From assembly GCA_947095585.1 (NCBI GenBank), contig OX352763.1, forward strand, positions 15,859,462 through 15,923,461: a stretch of DNA of 64,000 bases. The letters run 5' to 3'. This document shows positions 36,280 to 48,161 of the stretch, piece after piece; the stretch's first letter is position 1; each line of letters starts with the position of its first letter. Origin of the DNA: Nephrocerus scutellatus. Its lineage: Eukaryota; Arthropoda; Insecta; Diptera; Pipunculidae. A program made the translations under genes and the position numbers. The notes below the pieces were generated by a model. The model was not told the origin of the DNA and searched no databases. It saw only the letters and a program-made list of their open reading frames with translations.

Positions 36280-36805
36280 AATGCCGAAGTCCTCCAGGTC
36301 TGGAGTTTTTTGTCCATCTACAGGCCAGTAATTTGGATTACCAGAAGAGTTGGTATCGAATCATAAGATATGTACAACGATCAAGAGCCTATTGCGCCTT
36401 GTGCTGATTAGCCTTAATCCCCAAGTGTTGTAGTCGCCTGCTACCAGAAATATTTTTCCAAGTGTAATGAAGAATTGAATGTATTGCTCTTCTGTTATAT
36501 TTTATCCGGGAGGACAGTATATAGCCGAAAAAGTAATTTTTTCTGGAAACTCTTCCAGGCAGATAGAAGTTCCTTGTAAGTATTTCTTACTGAATTCCTC
36601 TATTAAATGATGTCTTAGCTTCTGCCTTACTATAATACCGGTTCCCTCGCGTGCTCTCCCTGTTGGGTGTTTTGTGTCATAAAAGATGTAGTCCCTAATT
36701 CTAAAACATTTTTGTTGAGTTGAGATTTATTTTTTGATTTTCGGAAACGAACATTATATCAATGTTGTTTCTCTTAAAAAAAACTGAAGTTCGAATTTGC
36801 CCTGG
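36280..36805 (-). mobile_element. Jockey/R1-like LINE endonuclease fragment
   Basis: The minus strand reads YDTKHPTGRAREGTGIIVRQ, then FPEKITFSAIYCPPG, QYIQFFITLGKIFLVAGDYN and WGLRLISTRRNRLL. This is the core of an apurinic-like endonuclease domain with the AxYCPP and GDYN motifs. It is the only clear endonuclease core in the window. It contains frameshifts. Confidence 0.85.
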
Positions 36806-36841
36806 CTCAGGCAAAAGGTCGTATGAAATGAAATAGCCGGG

Positions 36842-37012
36842 TACCAAATAAAAAAAAATTTTGGTCATTTCATAATTTTATATGTGTTTTATTCAAAAAA
36901 AAAATCGGCAACCTCTTAAAAAAACACGTTATATCTAACGGGTGTCCGATTTTTTTTTTGAATAAAACACATATAAAATTATGAAATGACCAAAATTTTT
37001 TTTTATTTGGTA
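36842..37012. repeat. Perfect 67-bp snapback inverted repeat (MITE-like)
   Basis: Arms 36842-36908 and 36946-37012 are exact reverse complements, with a 37-base loop. The outermost bases are TA on both sides (TACCAAATAA...TTATTTGGTA), which fits a TA target duplication as for Tc1/mariner MITEs. Both homopolymer runs (9 and 10 bases) match exactly between arms. No coding content. Confidence 0.9.
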
Positions 37013-37085
37013 GATAATTTTTTGGCATTTAACATTTAAACACAATTTCTGGCATATGGCTACCACGACTATTTTTCACAAATGT

Positions 37086-37087
<2 letters not shown>

Positions 37088-37123
<36 letters not shown>
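37088..37123. repeat. Poly-T homopolymer, 36 bases
   Basis: An uninterrupted run of T, read directly. It could be the reverse complement of a retroposon poly(A) tail, but no adjoining element was recognised. Confidence 0.9.
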
Positions 37124-37537
37124 CATAATGATTTGCCAAACAATACTGAGTAGAAATGCCACTTTGAGCTGTCAAAACAACTGTCATAAAATAAAACGAC
37201 ATCTATCGGAAAAACAAACCTCCCAAAAAAACACCCTTTATAAATATATGTGGCCATCATTTCAAAACATTTGCAATACTAACCTCCGAACGGGTATCTG
37301 TTTTTGCATGGAATGGGTGATAATCAGAAAAGAATATTAGATAGCTACTGAAGTGATGGGGTGAAGATTTTTCACTAAATGTGGAGTTTGAAATTTTGGA
37401 TTGTTTCCCATTTGTGTGCTTGTCAAACCGCTTTGTAAGTGCAAACTGACTGCAAACTATAACTTTTTTTCAAAAGCCTGTGACAGATTAGCTTTCTTCG
37501 TTTCTGAGACACAGATATTATAATTATCATATTTGTC

Positions 37538-37640
37538 TCAACGACCGATTTCGGTCCTGGCCTTCAGTCAAAAATCTCTCCACCTGTCACCGATCGCGAG
37601 TTGATTCCATCCTGTTTGGCGGACATTGCGGAAGAAACAT
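37538..37640 (-). mobile_element. 3' tail fragment of the RWKDGV-type LINE
   Basis: Minus-strand similarity to the 16500-16665 tail (GATTTCGGTCCTGGCC, ATCTCTCCACC, TGTTTGGC segments). Short and diverged. Confidence 0.55.
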
Positions 37641-38864
37641 CTCCTCAAACTAAGTTGTGGCGGAGTTAGCACTTTTCCAACTAGTTATTCTCAACTCTAC
37701 CATTATTATTAGACCGTTAAATTGTAGAATTTTAATTCAATTAGTATTTCGTTCTGTTTCAGAAAAAAGCTAACTTTCTGCCTGCCTGCTCCTAATTAGA
37801 ATTTATCTCCTGAAAAGTTGTACGTGTGTCGCCAACAGCACCTTCTTTTCTTCACATAAAAGTCCAAATAAATTGTTTATAAACACAAATAAATTATTTT
37901 GCAAACTTTTGTCAGAGGAGTAGAACCCTTTCCTCCCTTTAGCTTGTCCGTTGCACTAAATTTTCATCCAATTAAAATTTCATTTGATATATACTTTAAT
38001 TTAAAATTCCAAACATGAAGCTGAATAGGTAGAGTAGTCATGGTTTTCAGCTCAAGAGACGAAGCAAAGAATTTCAGCTCCCTTTACATTGCTAACCAAC
38101 ACTGGCAACTTGCATACAGGATTGACTGGGCAACTTGGGAGAAAGAGACAAACAGTGTCCTTGGCAGAAAGTAACTGAAAGCGCCTTGGGAAACATTTAA
38201 TTTCATGTCCGTCAACTAACATTGAAAAGGGTGTGTTAAAGTTCTCCTCATCTTTTGCCGCCTCGATGATTCCGCTTACGGACACAGAACAGGAATATCT
38301 GATACACAATGAAGTCAACTTACTTTGTCGACAGTGGGCTGAACATTTTCCAGTTCCTCTCTACCTCACTACCGTCTCAGAAACTGGGCCAACAGCAATT
38401 TTATAAGGACTTGCCAAATGCATCCAAGGCATCCACCTATTCCACCTCCTTCATTAACTGTGTGAATTTGTTTGACAAAGAAAAACATTCACAAAAAAAA
38501 GTTAGTTGCCATCTTATTTTCAGAGTTTGTATTTTTCGTTGGTCCCACATACCAAGCTAACATTTTGATTAGAGGGAACTTGGCATTTCAGCTAAGCAAT
38601 TTACAAATAAATATTTTACTTTTTAGCTAGGCATGAGGTGAGTGTAAGTGTCTTTGCCTGTCGTGTGAAAAATGTAGGTATGCTGAGGATGATCGCTCGT
38701 TACCATAAGTGACTTTTCAAATGTACTTTTATTTGGCATCGTTTGATCGAGATGTTAAGAGAACTGTAGCGGCTAGAAAGGCTTTTATTTTTTGTGTTAC
38801 AAAGTATTAGTTAAATATTTTATATTTTATAAATCATTTTATATATTGGTTGATTGATTCGTAT
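37641..38864. other. No gene recognised
   Basis: Overlapping open frames on both strands at 38052-38560 (83-88 codons) have unusually few stops but no family signature. The minus frame lacks an ATG at its start. Confidence 0.45.
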
Positions 38865-39060
38865 TCGTATTGAGTCTTTCTTTAGCCGTACAATTTGTGG
38901 AATAATTTGTCAATTACTGCATTTTTGCATTTTTATGGCAGACAATCAAGGCGCAATTGCATAGACATCTCCTCTGTTCCCTTCCTTAATTCGCTTACAA
39001 CAACGCTGTGTCAAGCATTATAAGGGTGGAAAACCATTGAACAAGTTTACATTATATTTC
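38865..39060 (+). mobile_element. LINE C-terminal fragment (CR1/jockey-like)
   Basis: Frames read ESFFSRTI, then NLWNNLSITAFLHFYGRQS and AQLHRHLLCSL, resembling the ..LWNSLP...F..YN...FK.....L ending of these LINEs. Highly frameshifted. Similar to 39325-39450. Confidence 0.55.
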
Positions 39061-39324
39061 TTACTAAAACGATAATAGGTTCGGTGTGATTTAGTAATAC
39101 ATTTGCAATCCTTCGTAACCGAAGCTTTAATTTTTCGGTTACTCAGCAATATTTACGATGAGAAAAAACAAAACATGGGTTGGATTGTGTTTTTTTTTTC
39201 ACAAGCGGTGTTCAAAATAAATACCCAGGTGCATCCCGCCCATTCACTAACCCATCCGTAATACCCGTGCCTCAACTCGAGCCTACGGGGTACCATTAGG
39301 CCTATCTTCGGTCGTATTTACCAA

Positions 39325-39450
39325 TTAAGAGATTTCTTCTTTAGCTGCACAATAGTTATGTGGAATAAATTGCCCGACTCCGCATTTCCGCATTTGTATA
39401 ATCTACAGTCGTTCAAGGCACATCTCACTTTTCCTCTCCTTAATTTCCGA
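39325..39450 (+). mobile_element. LINE C-terminal fragment (CR1/jockey-like)
   Basis: One frame reads VMWNKLPDSAFPHLYNLQSF then KAHLTFPLLNF, a clear LINE C-terminal motif. Better preserved than the fragment at 38865. Confidence 0.75.
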
Positions 39451-39484
39451 GCGCCCACGCAGATCACTATCATGCCCATTCAAC

Positions 39485-39775
39485 ATCTATAACGGGCTCC
39501 GACAAGGGGATGGACTGGTCTGCGTCCACTTCAACCTGGCGTTGGAGAAAGTGATCCGAGACTCTGACGTAACGGTGAGAGGAATAATCCTCTATAAGTA
39601 CTTCAGATACGCAGACGATATTGACATCGTTGCTAGAAACCCAAAGCTGTAAAGGAAACTGGGTGATGCAAAACTGGGTGACATCGGCTGGAAATCGGAA
39701 CCTGTGGAAAAACTTTTTGCTGGAGGCTGGGACCGGAAATAATTGTAGAGCTAAATATGATGATGATGATTATAG
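39485..39775 (+). mobile_element. Internally deleted RTE-like LINE: RT active site joined to 3' tail
   Basis: The plus strand reads YNGLRQGDGLVCVHFNLALE then VIRDSDVTVRGIILYK and RYADDIDIVARNPKL, ending at a stop. At about 39660 the sequence becomes the family tail (QNWVTSAGNRNLW) and ends in a GATGATGAT run (39760-39770). This joins the YADD and RWKDGV parts in one short copy, supporting one family. Confidence 0.85.
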
Positions 39776-41419
39776 GTCTCACTGGTGAGACATTTTTGTG
39801 AGTTGGTTAATTACAGTGAACCTCTAAATTCAAAATTACAAATGGTATTTTTACAAATACATATACAAGCTGTATACATATACCATTCTGTTAATTTTGT
39901 AATTTGTTAATAACTTCACATGCGTTATAGATATAGATTTTAAGTTTTAAATGTATTTTCCTACATCCCATCAGTCTATTTCTGCGTTTCAGTCTGAAAT
40001 TTAGCTTTATTTTGCAACTTCCTTACATGCAGTTGTGCTATTTTGTATAATAATGACATAATACCTAAAAAAAATTATCCTTACAAATGGGCAATCATTC
40101 TCCAAAATGGTGAAATTTATGCTTACAATTAAATTTCAGACGATTTTTACCATATCTACGTATGCATGTTCGTTGCTTCACGTTTTACGTTGAAAAACGA
40201 TGCACTTGATTTACAGCCGCAAAATGTCACGTACAAAAGCTGCCATATAGATCGCTCTTGAATTTTAACTCAGTAGGAATACATTGCACTCTTTTGCACT
40301 ATGACTTAAATCATCTAAGGACTATTAGTCTAGCAAAATTTAAATAAGAAAATGAGCTTAAAGGTCAGAAGTAGGTTAAATAATACATCAACAACAAACT
40401 TTAAAAATAGACCTTGATATATACATATGAATATTATATGGTATGTATGTATTCATATTCAAAATACAAAATTGCATTCGTTCTCGCAATGTCGTCCTAT
40501 TCAGGGTGATATTCTTTGTGTTAAATTTTTTGAAAATAGAATTTCCATGAAAAATGTTTTATACGAGTCTGAAAATTCAATGCACACAATTTTTTTTAAG
40601 TTTTTTCTGTACATAAAGCACAGTTACCCTACAATACATGAATTTGAATCGAGTTAAAAAAAATTATATATTGTCGGGATAAACAAAACAATTCGGATTG
40701 TATACAAAAATTAATTATATGGAGGAACATACTCCTGTTTACTTATACATAGATGACGGGATGGTCTTAATTCGAATAGAATGTAGCACACATATGCATA
40801 GTCACGAAAGCAGCAGACTACCTCGATCATAATCATACAATACACATACAATATTGTTAACGCTTCAAGGAGTCCTGCTCATTGAATAACATTTCATCCG
40901 TCTAACAGCATTCGTTTATTTCATGCATTCGTTCATTCGTTTGCTTTGAATGCAGAAATATGCAGAAGGATGATGGGGAATGCGTGTGCCGTGCATCATG
41001 CGTTCGGCCGACTGTTTGAGCAATTTCCTCATCCCTGACCTAGTAACATATTCTCCAATGGATGCTTTGTGTGTGTGTTGTCTTTGCCTCTTTTCGAACC
41101 AAAAAAGGTAAAGGCTTTTAAAAACCGGATACAAAAGAAAGCAGCAGCAGAAATGCAGGACATTGAATGAATTGTATTGTATTTTGTATTTAATAAACAA
41201 TACCATTGGTAAACAGAATCAGAAGCAGAATAAAAGTGAGAAGGACACTTACTTCAAGTTTGTAAAAAGCAGCTGATTGATTGTGTTCCCTGGCGCTAGG
41301 TAGGAGAATAGAGGAGGTGTAGAAGTCGCGAATCTGCCTACTCTGCAATGCGACTGAACTTGTTTTCGGTTCTGTAAATTTATACAATTATTGTTTAAGA
41401 CTTCATTATATTAGTTTCG
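39776..41419. other. No gene recognised
   Basis: AT-rich DNA, nothing recognised. Confidence 0.5.
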
Positions 41420-41575
41420 AGCTCCATAAGCATACCTATCACTTGTCTATCGCAAAAAATGTTTCCACCGGTCTTAATTTACAGCCGATATCATTCAGTT
41501 TGGTAATTCTTTACTCTGTGCGACCTTATCTAGGATATCCTTAAAACAAAGACTTGTTGCAGCTCTAGAAGCATA
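41420..41575 (-). mobile_element. 3' tail fragment of the RWKDGV-type LINE
   Basis: Minus-strand tail copy; closely related to 42635-42770, including the sequence beyond the tail (CTTAAAACAAA). The two copies lie on either side of the LINE fragment at 41600-42400. Confidence 0.65.
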
Positions 41576-41599
41576 TCCAGAATTCTTCTTTTTTTTCTT

Positions 41600-42400
41600 T
41601 ATGTCCTATATCCGCTTGTAGGTGTTAGGGCCTCTACTACGCATACGCGCCATCGCGTGCGTTTTCTGGCAATGAACTTAAGCTCTCTCCAACTCTTCCC
41701 CAATTGCCGTGACTCCTCCTCAACTGTTCTGCGCCATGTATTTCTAGGACGACCCGTGCTTCTACCATCCTGAGATAACGGATTCCATTGCATTGCGTAG
41801 TTTGCTATGGAACTGTCGCATTTTCGGAGTGTATGACCAATCCACTGCCACTTCAGTCGTTGGATGGTTGTGCCTAATCTTTTTGTGATAGTAGCGATCA
41901 CCTTCCAATTGCTGCAGCCATGCAACAGCACAGATTCAACATTTGAACGGAACTGTCGCAGCTTGGTGTTTAAGCTGATCGCATTGCTTCGCCATATCAT
42001 GGACATCATTCCAAACATTTTTGATTTTGCTTAGCCGATTCGGTTGACAATGTGCTGTTCGGTTTCACCTTCGGTCGAGACAATACTCCTAAGATATTGG
42101 AAACTCTCTACTCTCTCTACCTACTGTTCAATAATGATCCGCAGGGTATTGATGTTGTATACACAGGAGATTCCAGTGCGGAAACTGGCTTGTCTTACTT
42201 CACTCACTCCCAGTATGTCCAAATTATATCACTCACGTCTAATTGAAGAAATCTGGCATTTTGAGGTCCTTCACTCCCTGAGTTAAGGAGCGTCCTCACG
42301 TTCCAGAAACCAACCTTAGTCCGGGTACAATAGTCAAAAGTCGTCTTTATTCGATGATTACTTATCCGAGGCGTTGTGTCGGTTTCAGTAGCGGGCACTT
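41600..42400 (-). mobile_element. Internally deleted LINE: endonuclease start joined to C-terminal domain
   Basis: The minus strand reads TKVGFWNVRTLLNSG (the endonuclease start, near 42310) and, after losing almost the whole endonuclease and RT, ISLNTKLRQFRSNVESVLLH, WIGHTLRKCDSSIANYAMQW and WRRTVEEESRQLGKSW. A 139-codon open frame remains (41599-42018). Same family as 1575-2614 and 51820-52410. Confidence 0.85.
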
Positions 42401-42634
42401 TTCGGTACCGCAGGGTGCTTACCCACGTTACCGAAGACTAGAAACTCTTGACCGTTCGCAATGGCAATTTTAGCCTACATATATAAAGATTTATACACAT
42501 AGTTACCCGGGGACCACCACTAGAAGGTAGAGCAGGCACTCTATCACGAACTTGATTGTTGCGCTACTGGCTCAAACAAAGTTTTGAGCGGTCAGTAGTT
42601 TCCCGATCAATCGCAATGCAAATTCCCAGCATTC

Positions 42635-42770
42635 GCCTACTGCATACGGTTTTCACCGGTCTTGATTTCCATCCGATATCATTCAGTTTGGTATTTCTAT
42701 ACTCTGTGCGCCCTTGTCTAGTCTATCCTTAAAACAAAAGTTTGTTTTGCCTCGCTTATATTGTGCCGCA
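42635..42770 (-). mobile_element. 3' tail fragment of the RWKDGV-type LINE
   Basis: Near repeat of 41420-41575 in the same orientation (TTTTCACCGGTCTTGATTT, CATTCAGTTTGGTAT, CTATCCTTAAAACAAA). Confidence 0.65.
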
Positions 42771-43599
42771 AGAATTTTGCCGAGTTTTTTCGATCTGACG
42801 AATAAGGCGTCTTGCCATCTGGAGAGGCATGGTGTTAGTCATTAAGAAGAAAAGTTTCATTTGTATAAATAATTGAGAAAAGTCAATGTGGATGGTCGTT
42901 CGTTAAAGAAAAGTGAAATTTTGCTTAATTTAAGAAACAAGTTACAAAAAGTTCAAATTTTTTATACATTTTGATCAGAGAATGTTTTTGTAACTATCTA
43001 TCTCCGTAGACAATATTTGCCTGAAGTAATATTACCAACACGATAATCTTTATTAGCTCTTTTCTTGATACAAATTTAAAGGAAGACAAATCACTATTTT
43101 TAACTATCGGAGGTGACGCATGCATCTCATCTGGCTATATAGACGAAAATATCCTATTCGATATAGATAATACAAAAGCGACGGCAAAGCATTGTATATA
43201 ATACAAGAAAGAATGAGAAGTATATACACAATACGAGTATCTATACATGCAGCTTTGACGAAGGCTTTTTATTTATGGGACGAACTGGGATACGGCAGAA
43301 GTTGCACATCTCATAAAAAGTGCATGACTGGTTTCAGAGTAGAAGAATTTCGACATTCAATGAATGCAGTCGTTCGAAATGTTATGCATTTGGGAATGCA
43401 GCCAAATTATTTTATCGCCTCCATTCACCACCTTTGCTGCTTTGCGGTGTTTGTAAGACTGCAAGTAAAGGATAGCAAAGTCTCTGGGTGTTCTAAATGA
43501 AAATTTAATTAAACTAAAAATAATAAGCAATGCTATTTATGCATTGATGGCCTCTCCTTGCAGCTGAAAGGAAGTAAAATTTGATGCGAAGTATTACCA
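42771..43599. other. No gene recognised
   Basis: The 102-codon frame at 43192-43500 starts with TTG, not ATG, and has no family signature. Confidence 0.5.
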
Positions 43600-43855
43600 T
43601 CTTATCTTCATCATCATCATATTTGGCTATACAATCGGGGTCGGGTCCTGGCCTCCGCAAAAAGTCTCTTAATTTGAGCCGATGTCATCCAGTTTTGCAT
43701 TCGTAAACTCTGGTCGTTCTGGTCTACGCCATCCTTCCAGCGTAGAATTGGCCGGCCTCGCTGTCGTCCTACCTACCGAAAAGGATCCTCTTAAGACTAA
43801 GACTTTTCTCTCGAACGCGTCTAAGAGGACAGAATGCTTTTTGCTAAGCACCCAA
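43600..43855 (-). mobile_element. 3' end of RTE-like LINE
   Basis: The minus strand reads an FERKVL-type segment then RWKDGVDQ, NWMTSA and the 3' end with GATGATGATGAAG (near 43605-43618). It is one of the longer tails and links the FERKVL region to the tail. Confidence 0.8.
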
Positions 43856-44821
43856 GCACCCGAATCTGATTCGCAGATTCAGTCTTTTGTGATGATGCTA
43901 TCCGCGCTCGGAGCACCATACCAACAAGAAAGTGGTTCGAGTGGTACTCGTCATCAGGTTCGGGTTATGTCGGCGGTCTTTCTGGTTGCGAGTGGCTCCA
44001 TCAGGAAATACCCAGGTGGCTTTGTGGATATCTTTACGCGCAAACCTTGTACTCGCAACGATTATTACTTGCTGCCATCTCTATGACTCGTTGTCCATTG
44101 TCATTAGTGTTCTCGTGTAAGCTATGGCTCCCTACCTATTTTAGCAGCATTCATATCCCCCAGAATGGAAGCAAATCTGTGGGCACAATCAGTTTTTTTT
44201 GTACGCAAACATAAATCTGACATTTAGTGACTGAAATCCACGATCTTAACAATGCACCAAAAAGAAAATACTCAACTAAAGATTTTTGAAATTTTTAGTA
44301 GATCGCTACCAGAAAATGTTGACTGACTATTTATGGTATAAACTGGTTTCACAAGACGGCGACACATGCAACATATCCAGCCAAATATTCGAGTTATTTG
44401 TCGCCTCGTTCGTATATTTTTACTTCTGTGGACTTTTTTCCTTGGCGCTATGTCAAGTCATTGATATATGCCCATAAGCCAGAGATCAGAAACTCAGCAT
44501 ATCACCTGATTTATGCGAACAAGTCATTCAAATTGAGCTCAGCGCATTTACTCGTGCAGGCGTTTCCATGTACCTAGAACATTTAAATGATGCTGCGTTT
44601 CATGATTAATGACATTGTATTCATACTATTAATGTCAACTAACCTATATTACAATATGTTTTTAAATTATGTACCAAAATAATCGATAATCTCCAAGTTT
44701 TTCTGGGAAACTTTCGAAAAAAGTTTTTCGTCCTCTTTGCAAAATGCAACTCAAATTATCGTCGTTTAGACGTCTACTTATAGTTAAACCAGGATAGCTC
44801 ACATTAATCTCTATATATTCT
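43856..44821. other. No gene recognised
   Basis: Some less AT-rich sequence (43870-44110) borders the LINE tail and may be more of an element; no motif was readable. Confidence 0.45.
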
Positions 44822-44935
44822 TCCAAACTGTATGACATCGGCTCGAAAACGGGACCGGTGGAGAGACTTTTTGCGGGCGGCCAGGACCGGACATCGGTTG
44901 TAGAGCCAAATATGATGATAATGATATCCTTTATA
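44822..44935 (+). mobile_element. 3' tail of the RWKDGV-type LINE
   Basis: Plus-strand tail from TATGACATCGGCTCGAAAAC through GAGAGACTTTTTGCGGGCGG to ATGATGATAATGATA, a 3' end with a GAT-type run. Confidence 0.8.
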
Positions 44936-46509
44936 ATGTTGCAGCTGTTTTCTTACCTTATAGCTCATCTATTTATACTGTTACAGTCGTAATTATTTTG
45001 TAATTTAAAAGCAACGAACCCACAAGAGTGCGGATTATGGTATTACTGGCCTCTATTCTATGATGGGCTCAACAATATGAACGTAAATAAACGCACAACC
45101 CTACAACTATATAACTTTGCTTCTGGACTTTTGACGCACCTACATATAAACTCCAGTAAATGGGAACACACAAAAAGTATGATATATAGAGATATGTATG
45201 TATGTACTTAATATGAAGACTGGTAAATTGAAATGTGAACTGAAGCCATTTTCTAAAATCCATTAAATAACTCCCTGCCTAAGGCAATCCAATTATGACG
45301 ACAAAACTCCCCAACAGCGCACAGTCTTATTCTTTTAGTTTGTTGTTTGTGTAGCCGAAAAAATCGAGGTCGAAATTCAAGTAGTTCGCGCTAAACTACT
45401 AAGTTCCATTTTCTTTGTTAGATAGCATCCTGATACAGAACAGATTATTGCCTGAAAATGTGGATCAACTAAGTGGAACCGTTGTGTTCCTTATATTTGC
45501 CAGTGCAAGAAACAAAAACATTGTGCATACAATACAAGGATACGTACGAGATATAGGAAAACCAAACTTTCTGTGCTTCTCCATTTTGGTTGCTATTGTG
45601 TTCCGCCTAAGTTTTAACGTAAATTTAAAGTAGGACAATGATGCCCTCTGTAGTTGAGGGTTGATAAGGAAATCGAGCTTTGAAGATGAATGTGCTTGTC
45701 TTCCTTTGAACTTATATTTATAAATTGTCCTCCTCACCAAGTGATACTTTTGAATATTCTGTTTTTTCCATCTTTTCCATTTGCATCTTTTCTATTTTCT
45801 TATTATATATAAAAAACACTTTTTTTTCAATTGACTGATACTAGTCAGTTTCTGAGTGGAATCTTTTGTTCGACACTACTCGAACTACAACTCAACTACG
45901 AGTACTTCAGGAGGAATCTGAAGGAACATTGTTCTAAAATCTCTTTCTGTTTATTGGGATCTTTAGAATTTTAAGATTTTTTGGTAAAAAATTTGGGCCA
46001 CACAAATGTTAAAGAAGAGCACTTTGGTGGTCTCCTGAATATCCTCAGTGCGCACTCTATATTGAGTTTAAAAGCCCTCGTCTTTATGTCAATGTAAGAT
46101 TATTAGAGCCAGACTACGAATATACGATTGATATTGAAACTTTAAGAATAGACAATACCATAATGTATATAAATTTAGACAATACAATATATTATTTATC
46201 TGTGTTTTAAAATAACCAGGCGATAACAAGGCATCTGATAAATAAATATTTTAAGGCAGTTTATAATAAACGTATAAATCCAGAGGTAAAGTACAGGTCC
46301 TAAATGACAGCCTTTAGGAATACATATTCGTACTTAAAATAATAAGAACAGACGCTGGAAATGTTAACCTATTGCTTAATTACAACAAGTTGCAAAAGTT
46401 ATCGCCCTTTAGAGCGAATTTTACTGAAAGACCTGAAGAAGACGCAAAAACCCAGTTAATGCCTGCCTACCGCCGATCGTGTGTAAATTACAGACCTCAA
46501 CTGCGATAA
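44936..46509. other. No gene recognised
   Basis: AT-rich, nothing recognised. Confidence 0.5.
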
Positions 46510-46770
46510 GTATGATTTTCTATTAAAAATCCTCATGAGTGATGAGGCGCATTTCCACCAATGTGGATACGTGAATAAGCAAAATGATCGAAGTGTATGC
46601 ACAAAGCGTATTTTGTTTACGGAGCAGATGTGATTGGCCCATATTTTTTTTTGAGGATGACGTCGTCATCACTGTTACTGTGACTCTTGAATGCTATAGA
46701 ACCATGATCAACGACTTCTTGCTTCAGCAAATTGACTTTGTAATTGGCTTTTGTCTTTATAATTGGTAGA
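46510..46770 (+). mobile_element. Tc1/mariner-like transposase catalytic fragment
   Basis: One frame reads LLKILMSDEAHFHQCGYVNK, with the first catalytic Asp in DEAHF. After a shift, PIFFFEDDVVITVTVTLECY and RTMINDFLLQQID follow, as in DD34E-like insect transposases. The N-terminal and C-terminal parts are missing. Confidence 0.8.
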
Positions 46771-46814
46771 TACGCATCACTTATCTATAATAGATTTTAA
46801 TTAAGTAGCTATTA

Positions 46815-46930
46815 GTGTTAGCGGTCAGCCATCAGCAGAATAGTTGGAATGACAAGTAAATAGTCCGAATGCACGTGCCATGTCTATTCTGACTGGTGGA
46901 AGTGCGTGGTAGTGGTGACCGCCCTTAATT
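46815..46930. repeat. Dispersed repeat family Y, copy 1
   Basis: Shares CATCAGCA.AATAG and CTGACTGGTGGAAGTGCG, then GTGGTGACCGC, with 60690-60815. Class unknown; no protein. Confidence 0.6.
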
Positions 46931-46978
46931 TTTCCCAAAAAAGGATAAACTGAGTTTTCGGGCTAGTCTCTATCCATA

Positions 46979-47353
46979 TCCATACTAATATTATAAATGT
47001 AAAAGCAACTCTATCTGTCTGTTACCTTTTCACGGCTGGACCGATTTGGGTCATTTTATTTTTATTGTTCCCAATAGTCCGGGGTTGGTTATAGGATCCT
47101 AGAAAATTGGAAAATTCGGGAAAAACTTGTAAAATTCAGGAATTCTATGGGATTTATGTATGAACTAGCGACCATAAGCTACAATTTTGTTAGTGGGGGT
47201 AGGTGGGGCTCAATAATGTGCGGTGGTTTCAATGGCGGAGCGGTTAGTCAGAGCAGCCGGACAACGCCTGTTATTTAAGCTTTTGGTGAGTCTAAACGGT
47301 GTCTTTGGGGTGTGAGTCGGCGGGTCTAGGGTAACGCCGGAGTTAACAACTAG
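46979..47353 (+). mobile_element. Helitron-like non-autonomous element
   Basis: Starts TC after A (TCCATACTAATATTATAAAT), carries CACGGCTGGACCGATTTGGG, and ends GTTAACAACTAG before T. These are Helitron-type ends (A/TC...CTAG/T). An inverted copy is at 31620-32015. Confidence 0.65.
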
Positions 47354-47550
47354 TTCTTCATAAATGTTCATATTTTTTTAAATGTTTGTGGCTTTGCTAC
47401 AGCTTTCTGCATTTAGTATGAGTTCTATTGGTTTGTTTAATTTCGACCGCCGGGAGAGCTAGATGTCGCATGCCCATGCATTCATTTGAGGCAAATCCAT
47501 TTTGTGATAGTTGGTACGTTTGCCTACTCTAATGACTTTGCATTTTTTTT

Positions 47551-47800
47551 AAATTCTCTATATTAACTTCGCGTGTGTGTTTGTTTGTTTGTCGTGGAAT
47601 CTTGCGATCAATTTTTAACCCACTTTCCAAAATACGAATTCATTGAAACTTTGCACACACGTACATCTCCGATGACAACAACCCCCGGGGTCGGGGGCTC
47701 CCATACATATATTTTGTAAAATTTACCCGATTTTCTTCACATTTTATATACATGTGTATCTCCGATTGAAAACACTTTTTTAAAAAAAAAAAATGGAGAC
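47551..47800 (-). repeat. Modular repeat, copy D1 (inverted)
   Basis: Opens with AAATTCTCTATATTAACTTC (the right end of copy A, inverted) and a GTTTGTTTGTTTG run. It then carries one or two modules with CCCGATTTTCTTC. It faces D2 head to head; the opposite end of the element is absent. Confidence 0.75.
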
Positions 47801-47829
47801 CCCGGGCACCGGGGTCGTGAGAGGCCCAA

Positions 47830-48150
47830 TACAAATATATAAAATTTCTATGGGTGCCCCCGGACCCGGGGTCCCGATCACTTCCAAATTTTTACAAAAA
47901 GTGTTGTCCTTCGAATATACACGTGCGTATAAAATTTGAAGAAAATCGGGTACATTTTGTAAAATATGGTAAATATGTATGGGAGACCCCGAGGCCCGAG
48001 GGACCCCACATTTTAAAAGAAAGAGCTGTCATGTGTGCAAGTTTCAATAAAATCGGAAAAATACATCGGAAATAAAAAAGATTTGGTGTGCCAGTCTGCC
48101 AGCCAGCCAGCCAGCCAGCCACGGGCACGCGAAGTTAATATAGAAAATTG
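47830..48150 (+). repeat. Modular repeat, copy D2
   Basis: Two modules with GAAAATCGGGTA and GC-rich patches (GACCCGGGGTCCCG near 47862), a CCAG run (about 48096-48120) and the right end CGAAGTTAATATAGAAAATT. Confidence 0.75.
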
Positions 48151-48161
48151 AATTTTAAAAT

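Noticed and set aside
37056..37340. 94-codon frame across the poly-T tract
   Set aside because: Its length comes from the T run (poly-Phe); no other support.
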